Below, in pieces: positions 1-10,619 of a stretch of 64,000 nt of DNA. The translations under genes were made by a program, and so were the position numbers. Within the stretch, counting starts at the first letter, position 1, and every line of letters starts with the position of its first letter. The notes beneath the pieces are model-generated. The model saw only the letters and a list, made by a program, of their open reading frames with translations, had not been told where the DNA came from and did not search any database. The DNA is from Hevea brasiliensis. Lineage: Eukaryota > Streptophyta > Magnoliopsida > Malpighiales > Euphorbiaceae. The stretch spans positions 72,369,760 through 72,433,759 of the forward strand of contig NC_079499.1 of assembly GCF_030052815.1 (NCBI RefSeq), read 5' to 3'.

Positions 1-178
1 CTAATGGTATAAATTTTAGGTCATTTGGACCAGTTTATAGTGAGATATGGCCTAATGAATGAACATTGTTCATTTGGTGAAAATTCTGGGTTTCAAATTG
101 TCAATTTTGAATTTGGTCACTAAATTGGTCATTTTCTAGACAGAATTTTGGCAAGGTTTCTACATGAAAGTTGGTTCG
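1..178 (-). mobile_element. Element K 3' LTR, fragment 1 (reverse orientation)
   Basis: This stretch resembles the H LTR around 30380-30548: both carry a GGTCATTTGGAC/GACCTG-type motif, an AAATGGTCACT-like run, and the CAGAATTTTGGnAAG...CATGAAAGTTGG segment. It lies just outside the Athila-like element A, and the same LTR resumes at 27486. It contains a near-perfect inverted repeat at 58-74 (AATGAACA/TGTTCATT). About 40 bp of LTR expected by comparison with H seems to be missing at the A insertion point. The LTR starts before the window. Confidence 0.6.
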
Positions 179-1872
179 TTATAAGTGCATAATTTATTAA
201 TTTTACTCTCATCACATTTAGTGTTTCTAGTGTATTTTTATGCATAATTCAGTTGATTAAAGTATATTCATCATTTAGGCATATTTTTATATAATTGTTG
301 GGATAATTGTGTTAAATGGAGAAATTTTAAGCATTTGACATTTGCTGTATTTTTCAGGTGTTTCTAAAGTTATGGGTCTCCAAATTGAGTGTTGTTTAAT
401 CCATTGAAAAGCTAAGATAAGCACTATAAATGATAAAGAGGGACCAAAGCCCAAATCAGTCTCCAAGGTTGACAAAATGAGTTATGGATCTATTGCAAAA
501 GCCTAGACTTGATGTGTTACGACTAGCTTTAGTATTTATTTTGTATACGGAGTTCCAGACTTCCAAATGAAACAAGCCTAAGCCCAATTGAACCTTAAGA
601 GCCACCTCTACAACTTCTATGAAGGGCTAGAAGTGAGATGAGGCTGTTTTAATTGTCAAAAATAGCAATGAAGTCGTCATTATGGGCTAGATGGTCTGTC
701 AGAACCAGTTTCGAGCTTTGGGCCATAACGTGGGCTACAGACCTTGGATTTGGGCAAATGAGAACCCATTGGAAAGCTAAAAAATAGGGCTATAACTTTC
801 CTATGGAAGGCAGAGGTAGATTCAAAAGGGAAGTGGCTGAAAAACTGCAGTGATTGCAGAGCTACGAATCTGTCTATTTTGAATTTCAAAACTTTTCCAA
901 GTTTGGCTCCCATCTTTGGGATTAGGATTTTGATTATAAAGACCATCTTTGGGCAACAGCCGACATACATCCAACCAGACCTTCGAACACCATAGAAGAC
1001 TTTTATTTTCCATTCTCTTTTTAGATTTCTTGTTTATTTTTCTTTAATTTTCTATAAGCTATGAACATGAGTGGCTAAGTTCTTCATTCAGTTCATGGGA
1101 TTCAAGTTCTTTTGCATTATTTGCGAGACTAGGTTCTTAATTTAATTTATGTCTTTTGAATATCTATTGTTTTCTGATTTCATTGTCTTTGATCTATTGA
1201 ATGATTTGCTAAAAAGGCCTATTAGTTAATTGTTTGATGTGATCAATTGCTAGTTCATCTTTATAATCTGTAATTGTTGTGTGAGTTGAACATGAGTAGC
1301 AATTAGATTTTATTGATTATCATCCCAGTTTTCGCTAATAACCTTAGGAAATAATAGAGTGAATTAAATGATTTATGCTTCATAAATTGTTTTTTAGCTT
1401 AACTACTTCCTATTCTTAAAGTAGTTATTAATTTGATGAGGATTGGTTAATACCAATTCAATTAGTAATTAGAGTCAACAAGAGTACTGGGCTCAAATTG
1501 ATGAGTATAAGGAAGTTAGGGATTTTACCTCGCTGTTTGATAAATCTACGTTAAGTATTCAATAAGAGATAATTGTATTTCTTTTGTCTATGATCAAATC
1601 AATGCATTGGAATGCGAATTACCTTGGACTGTAGTTTGTTTAATTTGAGAGTTTCATATTTAATTTTAGTTCTTAATTTTTGATTTTTAATTTTTCTTTG
1701 GATAGCAAATTACCCCCCCCCCCAACCTTTGTTTCTTTTTCCATTATACAAGTGCACGAAATTTAATAATTCTATCTCTAAGGTTCGACCTGGATTTACC
1801 ACTTACTACAGAAAATATTTCATAACTGGTAATTTCAGTTAATTTAAATTTTGGTGGATTCGACAGCCATCA
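179..1872 (+). repeat. Element A 5' LTR
   Basis: About 1.69 kb, matching the two parts of the 3' LTR. It ends GACAGCCATCA eight bases before the primer site. It holds two copies of a degenerate module found in other LTRs of this window (about 500-630 and 710-820; GGGCCATAAC...GGAAAGCTAA...ATAACTTTCxTATGG). A run of C lies at about 1711-1722. The 3' LTR lacks the section corresponding to about 1058-1690. Confidence 0.9.
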
Positions 1873-1879
1873 AGAATTT

Positions 1880-1897
1880 TGGCACCGTTGCCGGAGA
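1880..1897 (+). other. Element A primer-binding site (tRNA-Asp type)
   Basis: TGGCACCGTTGCCGGAGA closely matches the TGGCGCCGTTGCCGGGGA primer site known from Athila-like elements, with two differences. It lies eight bases after the LTR end. Confidence 0.8.
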
Positions 1898-2186
1898 CTG
1901 AAGTTTATTGGATTTTGTGTTTTTAGTGTTAGGATATTTTGTTATTAACTTTGTTTGTGAGTTATTACGGTTTTTAGGTTTTCAAAAAAAGTACAGTGTT
2001 ACTATTCATCAGTAGATTTTTTATTGAATTAAAAGGGCAGCCCATACTTTTTTTGAAGGAAATGACGTTCTGATCAAGACCAATCAATCCTTAGGATTCC
2101 TTAGCCCCACCCTCTTAAGGCAAAATTCCATCGTTTTCTAGGGTTTTGAGGCATTTTTCTGTTTTTACTTTGATTTCTTTTTGTTT
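1898..2186 (+). other. Element A untranslated leader
   Basis: 289 bp between the primer site and the first gag ATG. It contains no open frame of note, and I see no splice or structural signal beyond short A and T runs. Confidence 0.6.
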
Positions 2187-3660
2187 ATGACAAGAACTTC
2201 TCAATTTGGTGAGTTGATCTTTGATCCAGAAGTTGAAAAAACAGTTTAACAGTTGAGAAATTTGGCTAAGCAAGCTAGGCAGATTCTGAGTACATCTGAA
2301 GGAGTCCAATCTCCAAGGGAATTAAGTTCGGATTTGGATTCCGATTTAAATTCTGAAAATAAAACCATGGCTGCTAGAACTTTGAAAGAGTTGGCTGCTC
2401 CTGATCTAAACCAATAGCCTTTGTGTATTCAATACCCTACTTTAAATGTTGCTTTTGAGTTAAAATCTGGACTAATCCATTTGTTGCCTAAATTTCATGG
2501 TCTTGCAGGCAAGGATCCATATAAGCATTCAAAGAAATTTCATGTTGTGTGTTCCAACATGAAACCTCAAGGAGTTTCTGAAGACAAGACTAAGCTTCGA
2601 GCTTTCCCTTTCCCACTGGAAGGAACAACTAAGGATTGGTTATATTACCTTCCTTCTAGATCCATCAACTCAAGGAATGTGATGAAGCAGATATTTTTGG
2701 AAAAGTATTTTCCTGCTTCCCGTGCTGCCAACATAAGAAAAGAAATTTGTGGCATCCGGCAGTACAATGGAGAGAGTTTGTATGAGTATTGGGAACGATT
2801 TAAGAAACTGTGTGCAAGAAGTAGCTATTGATTCAGTATTTCTATGAGGGATTTCTACCAATGGACCGCAGTATGATAGATGTTGCTAGTGGAGGAGCTT
2901 TGTTTGATCAAACACCAAAAGAAGTAAGGAGGTTGATTGTTAACATGGCAGCAAACTCTCAATAGTTCGGAATGAGAATGGATCACACACCTAAGAAGGT
3001 TAATGAGGTAAGTACATCTAACCTTGAGAAACAGATTTCTGATTTAACTTCTTTGGTGAGGCAGTTGGCTGTAGGGAAAATGCAAACAGTTATGGTATGT
3101 GGGATTTTTTCGGGTTCGGGTCATGCTATTGACATGTGTCCTATATTATAAGAGGATGAATCAATGCAACATGTTAATGCAGTAGGAAACTATGGATAGC
3201 CACAATGCAGGTATGATACCTTTTCTAGTACTTATAATCCAGGATGGCGAGATCATCCTAATTTGAGTTATGGGAATCAACCGATGCAAAACCAATACCA
3301 GCAGCAGAGACAAGTGAATCTACCACCTTCACCTCCCTCAAATCAAGGTATGTCACTTGATGAAATTGTTAAGCCTTTGGCTAACAATACCCAACAGTTT
3401 CAATAGGAGACCAAAAATAGCATTCAAAATATAGAGAGGCAGATTGGTCAGTTAGCTTCATCTGTGTGTAAGCTGAAAGCTCAAGGTTCTGGAAGGCTTC
3501 CATCACTAACAGTCATGAACCCTAGAGAAAATGCAAGTGCTATACTATTACGGAGTAGGAAAGAAGTTGATAATCAGACTCCGCATGAGTCAATGAAAAA
3601 GAAGAAGTAAGGAGCAATAGAGTCTGAAGTTCCTAAAATTAAGGTAAATACTAAACCTAA
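2187..3660 (+). pseudogene. gag: Element A gag (degenerate)
   Basis: Gag is the capsid protein that packages retrotransposon RNA. The frame begins at ATG 2187 (MTRTSQFGE). It shows a capsid core at about 2470-2830, with the KFHGLAGKDPYKHSKKFH and TKDWLYYLPSRSI motifs of plant Athila/Tat Gag. In-frame stops occur at 2247 (TAA) and 2415 (TAG). After about 2820 a deletion or frameshift changes frame; the later part reads through several more TAG/TAA codons (for example near 2962 and 3404) that sit after CAA or in glutamine-rich stretches, as expected from CAG or CAA decay. No zinc knuckle is clear. A near-identical partial copy is at 11611-12530. Confidence 0.8.
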
Positions 3661-4316
3661 ACTGAAAGGTTAGAAATTCTGTTCTTCCTCCATTCCCATG
3701 CAGGTTAGCTAAGACTAAGAAATAAGAACAAGAGAAAGAAATTTTGGAGACTTTCAGGAATGTGGAGGTTAATATACCTTTACTTGATGTGACCAAACAA
3801 ATCCCCAGGTATGCTAAATTCCTTAAGGAATTATGCACTACAAAGTGCAAGTTGAGGAATAATGAGAATATCAGTGTGGGGGAAAATGTGTTAGCATTAA
3901 TTCAGCAGAAATTACCCCCTAAGTGTAAGGATCTAGGTTCATTTTTTATTCCCTGCAAAATAGGTGATTCTAGATTTGAAGGTGCAATGGTAAATTTAAG
4001 AGCATCTATTAATGTCATGTCATATTTAGTTTTCCAAATTTTGAATTTGGGTCTTTTGAAAGAAACCAGTATCATTATTCAGTTAGCTGATCCTTGTAAT
4101 GCTTACCCATTGGGAGTAGTTGAGGATCTTTTGGTGCAGGTTAGAGAATTGATTTTTCCTGCACATTTTTACATTCTAGATATGGAGGATAATGCTCTCA
4201 CATCAAAGTCAGCTTTGATTTTGTTTGGAAGACCTTTCCTAAAACTGCCAAGACAAAAATTGATGTGGATGAGGGTACCTAAACTATGGAGCTTGATGGA
4301 GAGACTATTAATTTAA
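3661..4316 (+). pseudogene. Element A protease domain, active site lost
   Basis: The open part (3744-4316, opened by a TTG rather than a real start) matches the gag-pol linker and aspartic protease of Athila/Tat elements, including LPPKCKDLGSFFIPCKIG. At the active site the usual Asp-Leu-Gly-Ala-Ser is Asn-Leu-Arg-Ala-Ser: AAT at 3993-3995 and AGA at 3999-4001. Both changes are G-to-A. The domain continues with a normal second half (FILFGRPFLK-like, seen as LILFGRPFLKLPRQ). The frame is lost about 30 codons later. The second copy at 12527-13183 carries the same two changes, so they precede the duplication. Confidence 0.8.
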
Positions 4317-4784
4317 TATCTTTGATGCCATGAAATATCCTATTGATGATCATTCTGTCTTTTCTTCTGATATTATTGATACATTTGTGCAGGATGTTTT
4401 TTAGTTAAGCATGGAGAATGAGTTAGAAAGAAAATCACAATTGCATGAATTAGAGGAAATTCACCTTAAAGCTTATGAGAATTCTAGGATCTATAAAGAA
4501 AAGACAAAAGCATTCCATGACAAACTAAGGAAGCAGTTTGTGATTGGGTAAAAAGTTTATTGTATAATTCTATATTGAAGCTGATGCCTAGTAAGTTGTG
4601 TTCTCGTTGGGTTGGACCATTTGTTGTTACTAATGTGTTTCCTTATGGTGCAGTTGAAATTCAAAGTTTAGGAACTAACAAGGTGTTCAAGGTCAACAGT
4701 CATGAACTCAAGCCATTTTATGAGAGGTTTCAGGAGCATACAGTGGAGGAGCTCAAATTGAGTAATCCAATTTATGTGGATTAA
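4317..4784 (+). pseudogene. Element A integrase C-terminal remnant joined to protease tail; RT, RNase H and integrase core deleted
   Basis: The protease tail (FDAMKYPIDDHS) ends at about 4400. From ATG 4411 the sequence matches the integrase C-terminal region of Athila/Tat elements ([31 protein letters not shown]). After a stop and a one-base shift, 4560-4784 gives [20 protein letters not shown] and ends with [10 protein letters not shown]. Roughly 3 kb of pol (reverse transcriptase, RNase H, integrase zinc finger and DDE core) is missing between these parts. A therefore could move only with enzymes from another element. A second copy lies at 13184-13651. Confidence 0.8.
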
Positions 4785-4971
4785 GGAGCTTTGCCATATC
4801 GAGCTAACGACGATAAACAAAAGCGCTTCTTGGGAGGCAACCTATGGGTGGCTTGTTAGCCACAATCAGATTTGTTTTCTTTCCCTTATCTTATTTTATT
4901 TTCTAGGATATTTGTTTCTTTTCTTTTGCATTTGGGCTTTACATTGGGGACAATGCGAGTTTTAAGTGTGG
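4785..4971 (+). other. Element A post-pol spacer, left part
   Basis: Non-coding. It contains ACATTGGGGACAATG at about 4941-4955, a conserved downstream marker of Athila/Tat elements, followed by TTTAAGTGTGG, where copia C1 inserted. It resumes at 15945. Confidence 0.75.
4967..4971. repeat. Target site duplication TGTGG, left side of C1
   Basis: TGTGG precedes the reversed LTR starting at 4972. The same five bases follow the right-hand copia LTR at 15945-15949 and precede it at 13833-13837. This dates the copia insertion before the duplication. Confidence 0.85.
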
Positions 4972-7069
4972 TGAAGGAACGGAAGCGTGAAAACACAAGT
5001 TTATACCATTGAAATTCAAAATTTTTCACCTAGGGTCACATGCATCATGCAAGATTTATTTTTATCTATTTGATTTCAATGATAAACAACATATTAAAAC
5101 TCTTTTAATATGTTTTTGGATCTGTATTTGCCATTTAAGATTTTAAAATTAATCAGATTAATTTTAGAACCCTAGATTAAATCAAGAACGATTACACTAA
5201 CCTCTTGATGTGCCGCAGTGTCTGCGCTTTGAGATTCGTCTTGAGGACACGGATGTTGTCCCTCTAGCTTGTCCACACCAAGAACACCTATGGCAGCCCT
5301 TGAACAGCTTCTAAAGCTTTTTCTATTAATTAGAAATTCAAGTTCTGCCTTTCAAGAGATTAGAGATGTAAACAGGACACTAGAAACAATTTCTAGTGTT
5401 CTTAATTCAAGAGATTGATGGCTAATCTCTTTGAATTGATGAGAGATGAAGAGAAATAGCTGGAGAGGCTCAAAGTGGCGTGACAATTGAGAGGAGAGGC
5501 TGCTGGTTATGTTTTCTTTTCATAACCACACTTAAATAGCTAGGTTAACACATTAAACCCTAGCCACATGTCACCTTTTGATTAGCTCTAGGTTTAAGTG
5601 ACCCAATCACATTGTGCCAAGTGTCAAACCTATATTTAATCTTGATTTTAATCATCTTACATGATTAAAAAAACATTTGGCAAGCTTATGTGTTATGCCA
5701 TGTGTCACCATCTCATGGTGCCACGTGTCAAACTGTGAAATGACCAAAATGCGCCTCGTGTCTTAATTTTGAGTTCTTAACCCAAAATAATTATTTTCTT
5801 CTTCTAATTAATTTATATCAAATATAAATTAATTAATTAATCTCTATTAATTAATTTCTCATCAATTAAATTCATATTTAAACACTTTAAATATAAATTT
5901 AATTTATACTACACATCCAATAATCTAGATTTGATTTCAAGTCATGCTAGGGACTTTGCAATTTAATTGCAAACCAAATCTATTTAATTAATCAATTAAA
6001 CTCTTTAATTAATTAATTAAATCATATTTAAATAGGTGATAACTTGTGTATGTGTGTGACTTACTAGGCTCATCACTAATTGGCAATGAGACATGATATC
6101 AACTCTTAATATCATCGAACTCTTTCTTACCATAAATGATTTCTCTAAATCATTTTATGAACCTCATAGACCATGGTTAACACCTAGCATAGCATGCCAT
6201 GGCCACCCAATTAGTAATAAGGTTTACCTTAAATGAACCTATAATCATATGTTACCATGCACTAGAATCTCTCTGTTACAAAATCCCAACTCAAGCCGAG
6301 TCATGGTTTATGTCAAACTCCATTTGCTATGAATATTATGTTCTCTTTTAATTCCAGTTCTTGATTAAAAGATTTTTCTCATCGAAACTCTTTTACAATA
6401 AATCTATCTGTCTGCCAGAACTTGAAACATCAAGAACAATTAAATGAACATAGGATTTTAACTCTATTTACTTAGAGGAACAGATTCCATCTTGATCAAC
6501 ACCTACCTCCATATATAACTAGCAAGAGCCAACACATGCCCATATACCCATACATAGTACAAGTATGAAAGCAGTATCAAACTCAAACTACCTATATACA
6601 AGATAATTGTGCTATCTCAGGTCTAAAGATTATATGCACTGATATGATTTATGACAAAACATTGACAAGAGTAAACTCCATGTGCTTGTCATAAGTGTCA
6701 CTGGTTCGGCCTACTTATCATTTATAAGTGCCTATCATATTTGTTATATGGCATGAGACTCACCATTCCATCTTATTTATATCTCATATAAATAACTTGG
6801 GAACAAATATGAATACAATCTTTCTGGATAAGTCATGTCCTTATTATGAAGTATCCTCGATTGTGAACTTATTTATGATACTTTGTACTAGAAATATTGT
6901 CACTCATATTCTTAACAACTTAAGAATAATATTTCTAACAAAATATCAATGGACCTTTTCTATTAAACATAAATATATTATGTAAACGGAAAAGTGGAAA
7001 TGCCTTTTATTATTAAAAATATGTACAAGATACATACTAAATGATATGCTCTAGGGCATACTACTAACA
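4972..7069 (-). repeat. C1 3' LTR (reverse orientation)
   Basis: 2,098 bp. On the minus strand it starts TGTTAGTAGTATGCCC and ends near CCGTTCCTTCA. It matches 13838-15944 and, in the other orientation, both C2 LTRs. Compared with the 13838 copy it carries several odd multi-base differences at CAG/CTG sites. Open frames in it are not credible genes. Confidence 0.9.
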
Positions 7070-7083
7070 ATCTCCCACTAGCA
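7070..7083 (-). other. C1 polypurine tract
   Basis: Reverse complement reads TAGTGGGAGATTG immediately before the 3' LTR. This purine-rich plus-strand primer is typical for plant copia elements. Confidence 0.8.
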
Positions 7084-7180
7084 CTAGAGCCATTCATTAC
7101 AATATCTTAGACCCATCTTCTCAAGATGTCAGTCTAACTGAGCTTGTGACAAAGGCTTAGTGAATGGATCAGCTGGTTTT
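7084..7180 (-). other. C1 sequence between pol and PPT
   Basis: Decayed C-terminal tail of pol on the minus strand, corresponding to C2 24790-24905 (matching the ...ADPFTKPL-like end). No separate feature is seen. Confidence 0.5.
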
Positions 7181-8945
7181 TCAGCTGATGTTATTTTTCT
7201 GCATGGCTATATCGCCTTGCCCAACTATATATCTGATAATGTGGTAGTACCTTTCTATGTGTTTGGATTTTGGGTGAGACCTTAGTTCCTTAGCCTGTAT
7301 GACTGCCCCATTGTTGTCACAGTGTAATGGAACTGCTGACTCAATGGAAAGAACTACTGTAAGTTCTGTCACGAACTTCTTTATCCAAACAGCTTCCTTT
7401 GCAAAGATTCGATGCAAAGAATATACTCACCTCGAGAGTGGAATCTGCGATCGTGCTCTGTTTGGAACTCTTCCAACTGACTGCACCTCCATTACAAATG
7501 AACACATATCCAGAGGTAGACTTTCTATCATCGATATCTGATTGGAAATCAGAATCAGTATAACCATCCAATTGCAAGTCTCCACCTCCATAAATCAAGA
7601 ATAAATCCTTAATTCTTCTCAAGTACTTAAGGATATTCTTGACAGCTATCCAGTGTTCCAAACCTGGATTGGATTGATACCTGTTAGTCAAACTAACAGC
7701 ATATGCAATATCCGGCCTAGTACACAACATTGCATACATTAAACTTCCAATAGCCGAAGCATATGGAATCCTGGCCATCTTATCTCTTTCTTCAGGTGTC
7801 TTTGGAGACATCTCTTTAGAAAGGTGGATACCATGTCTCACTGGTAACAATCCTCTCTTGGAATCAAGCATGTTAAACCTCTTTAACACCTTTTCCAAGT
7901 ATAGACTTTGGGATAAAACAATTATTCTTTTCGCTCTATCTCTATAGATGCGAATCCCAAGAATATAGGTTGCCTCCCCTAAGTCTTTCATGGAGAATGT
8001 ATTTGACAACCATACCTTTATAGTTGTCAACATACCTGTATCATTACCTATCAACAGTATGTCATCCACATATAAGACAAGGAAAGTGATAGCATTGTCA
8101 CTAACCTTCTTATATACACATGGCTCATCCTCATTTTTGATAAAACCAAAGGATTTAATGGCTTCATCAAAACGAATGTTCCAACTCCTCGAAGCTTGTT
8201 TCAACCCATAAATGGATCGCTTTAGCTTGCATACCTTGGAACCATCTTGGGATTCAAATCCCTTAGGTTGTTCCATGAAAATGTTTTCTTCAATGTATCC
8301 ATTGAGAAAAGCTGTTTTGACATCCATCTGCCAAATCTCATAATCATAGTATGCAGCTATTGCCAATAAAATCCTAATTGATTTAAGCATGGCAACAGGC
8401 GAGAAAGTCTCCTCATAATCGATTCCTTGCCTTTGGCGAAACTCTTTCGCTACTAGCCTTGCCTTATAGGTCTCTACCTTTCCATCAGAACCAATTTTCT
8501 TCTTGAAAACCCATTTGTTCCCTATAGGTACCATACCTTCAGGTGGGTCAACAAGATCCCAAACTTGATTCTTATACATGGAATCAATCTCGGATTTCAT
8601 AGCATCAATCCATTTTGAAGAGTCTATATCTGATATAGCTTCTTCATAGTTAAGTGGATCATCTCCATGATCTACTTCTTCATGAGTAGACAACTCTTGT
8701 TCTTCTTCATGAAGAAAACCATATCTCACCGTGGGTGAGATACCTCGTTGTTCTACGAGGAACAGTGTAGATGTTTCATCAACGGGTATTGGTTGACTAG
8801 ATGGATCTATATCCATCTGATCTGTTGGTTGGTCAGAATTCTCCAATTCTAACTCTATTTGCCTTCCTTTGCCTCCTTCTTGGACAAATTGTTGTTCAAG
8901 AAATGTGGCATCTCTACTTATCACAACTTTTTGTGAAGTAGGCAA
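7181..8945 (-). pseudogene. pol: C1 reverse transcriptase and RNase H (one frameshift)
   Basis: Copies element RNA into DNA. The frame 8945-7341 (534 codons) is free of stops and gives a full RVT_2-type reverse transcriptase: WVFKKKIGSDGKVETYKARLV, QMDVKTAFLNG with the first catalytic Asp, SIYGLKQASRSW, and LYVDDILLIG with the catalytic Asp pair. RNase H follows ([27 protein letters not shown]). Near 7430 a frameshift moves the rest to 7417-7181, which has VPLHCDNNGAV and SKHIERYYHIIR, the RNase H end. The upstream join to integrase at about 9000 also changes frame. All catalytic residues I can place are present, so C1 decayed recently. Confidence 0.9.
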
Positions 8946-9025
8946 ATAAAAATAATATCCAAAACTATCTTTTGGATATCCAACAAATCAACCTCTTTCT
9001 GATCTGGTCTCCAATTTATCAGTGT

Positions 9026-9559
9026 TCAGCTTTTGATATAAGCTGGACAACCCCAAATCTTAACATGCTTAAGACTTGGTTTTCTTCCATGCCATATCTC
9101 ATAAGGTGTGGAAGAAACTGATTTTGATGGAATCCTATTCAGAATATATAAAGCTGATTCTAATGCAAATCCCCAAAAGGAGATTGGCATATCAGTATAG
9201 CTCATCATACTACGTACCATATCCAATAGGGTACGATTTCTCCTTTCAGATACACCATTCAGCTGTGGCATTCCTGGAGGAGTCAGCTGAGAAACAATGC
9301 CATGCTCTCTCAAGTATTCATCAAATTCAGTACTCAAATATTCACCTCCACGATCTGATCGAAGAGCTTTAATATTCTTTCCTGTTTGATTTTCTACTTC
9401 AGATTTAAATTCTTTGAACTTTTCAAAAGATTCATGTTTGTATTTCATCAAATACAAATACCCAAACCTTGATTTATCATCGAAAGGTAATAAAATAATG
9501 AAAACCCCTCTAGCCATTTCTTTAAATGGACCACATACATCACTATGTATTAGCTCCAA
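9026..9559 (-). pseudogene. pol: C1 integrase catalytic core
   Basis: Inserts element DNA into the chromosome. The 177-residue frame has the full DDE set: ELIHSDVCGPF, LRSDRGGEYLS, and GVSERRNRTLLDMV. It is followed by the conserved TPYEIWHGRKPSLKHVKIWG. It is separated from the zinc-finger part (9603-9827) by a one-base loss near 9605, and from reverse transcriptase by a frameshift near 9000. The lysine-rich stretch between them reads in another frame. Confidence 0.88.
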
Positions 9560-9602
9560 AATATTTTCACTCTTAGCCCTTGTCCAACAAAGGGTGATCT
9601 AG

Positions 9603-9827
9603 TCATTTTGCCACAAGGCAAGATTCACAAGTTGGAGTAGGCTCAGAGCCCAATGAGGATAGAATCCCCATTTTCTCCAGTTTTGCAATCCTATCTTCTG
9701 CAACATGACATAACCTTAAGTGCCAAATATATTTTGAACTTGAGTTGGTTTTCACCATGGCATTGCATTCTTTTAGATTGCTATACTCTAGCCAGTGGAA
9801 ACACTTTCTTACTGGCAATGGAAACAC
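9603..9827 (-). pseudogene. pol: C1 integrase zinc-binding domain
   Basis: This is the pre-integrase HHCC domain: YIWHLRLCHVAEDRI followed by PTPTCESCL, giving His-His and Cys-Cys pairs. A single missing base just after CESCL shifts the frame before the core. Upstream, the protease expected between gag and this domain is absent. Confidence 0.85.
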
Positions 9828-9862
9828 TTTCCTATTGGCAGTGGAAACACTTTCCTTTGCCT
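9790..9862 (-). repeat. Three-fold 23-bp repeat in the C1 zinc-knuckle region
   Basis: The core GGAAACACTTTC, with TGGCAGT or similar before it, occurs three times at spacings of about 23 bp. On the minus strand it repeats the GAAAGTGTTTCCA(T/C)TG coding for the KCFHC start of the zinc knuckle. The rest of the knuckle and the protease are missing here. C2 has a single copy (about 22035-22050). Confidence 0.75.
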
Positions 9863-9918
9863 TTGTCAGCTTTGGTCTTCCCTTTCTGTTTACCTATTTT
9901 CTTGGAAGGACCAGGAAT

Positions 9919-10619
9919 CTAAAGTTTCTTTTTCTTATTGCCCTTCTTCTTGTTGGACTTTCCAGTAGAAGAAGATGCAACCAAAGCTACCTCTTTTCCT
10001 TTATTGCCTGGCATATTCTTTTGGGCAATAACCAGCATGTTGAGTAATTCAGCTAAGGTGCATTCCTGTTTAGTCATATGGAAATTTGTCACAAAATTCC
10101 CAAAAGACTCAGGAAGGGACTGAAGGATCAAATTCGTTTGTAGTTGGAAATCCATGTTGAAGTCAAGATGTTCCAACTGCTCAATCAGCCGAATCATCTT
10201 GTGGACATGATCCCCAACATTCTGTCCCTCAGACATCCTCATACGGAATAACTGTCTAGATATCCCATACCTAGCATTCCTGTTGTGCTCACCATACAAC
10301 TCTTGTAGGTGAAGGAGGATCTCACTAGCACTCTGCATGTTCTCATGTTGCTTCTGTAACTCATTACTCATGGAAGCAAGCATGTAACACTTAGCTCTCA
10401 TATCATGCTCCTTCCACTTGTCCAAAGTTTCATGTTCCTCTTGTGTGGCCTCTGGAGGTAAGGGACCAGGAACATTTGAATCTAGAACATATCCTATATG
10501 TTCAAGGTTCAGGACAAGTTTCAAATTTCTTAGCCAATCGCATGATTAGGTCCTGTCAACCTATTGTGATCAAGTATGCTTGCAAGGATATTGGATGGTG
10601 GTGGTTGTTTTGTGCTCAT
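9919..10619 (-). pseudogene. gag: C1 gag (UBN2-type copia Gag)
   Basis: Capsid protein. The main frame, 10524-9919, has 201 residues: the UBN2-like core (DKWKEHDMRAKCYMLASMS, SASEILLHLQELYGEH, LILQSLPESFGNFVTNF) and a lysine-rich tail (SNKKKGNKKKKL). The natural start is ATG at 10619 (MSTKQPPPSN), as in C2 at 21270, but a frameshift near 10535-10545 separates it from the core. The zinc knuckle that should follow is replaced by the repeat at 9790-9862. Confidence 0.88.

Noticed and set aside
6728..6985. 85-residue frame, also at 15603-15860, 17573-17830 and 25060-25284
   Set aside because: It lies in the copia LTR and is repeated only because the LTR is repeated. The copies at 17573 and 25060 show stops or indels, and the composition is that of AT-rich non-coding DNA.
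4972..7069. C1 as two independent copia insertions at the same site
   Set aside because: Both LTRs share the TGTGG target bases and the same A flank with the same mutations; copying of one insertion is much simpler.
7299..7541. Plus-strand frames over 7299-10649
   Set aside because: They are shadows of the minus-strand C1 pol and gag frames, which have clear domains.
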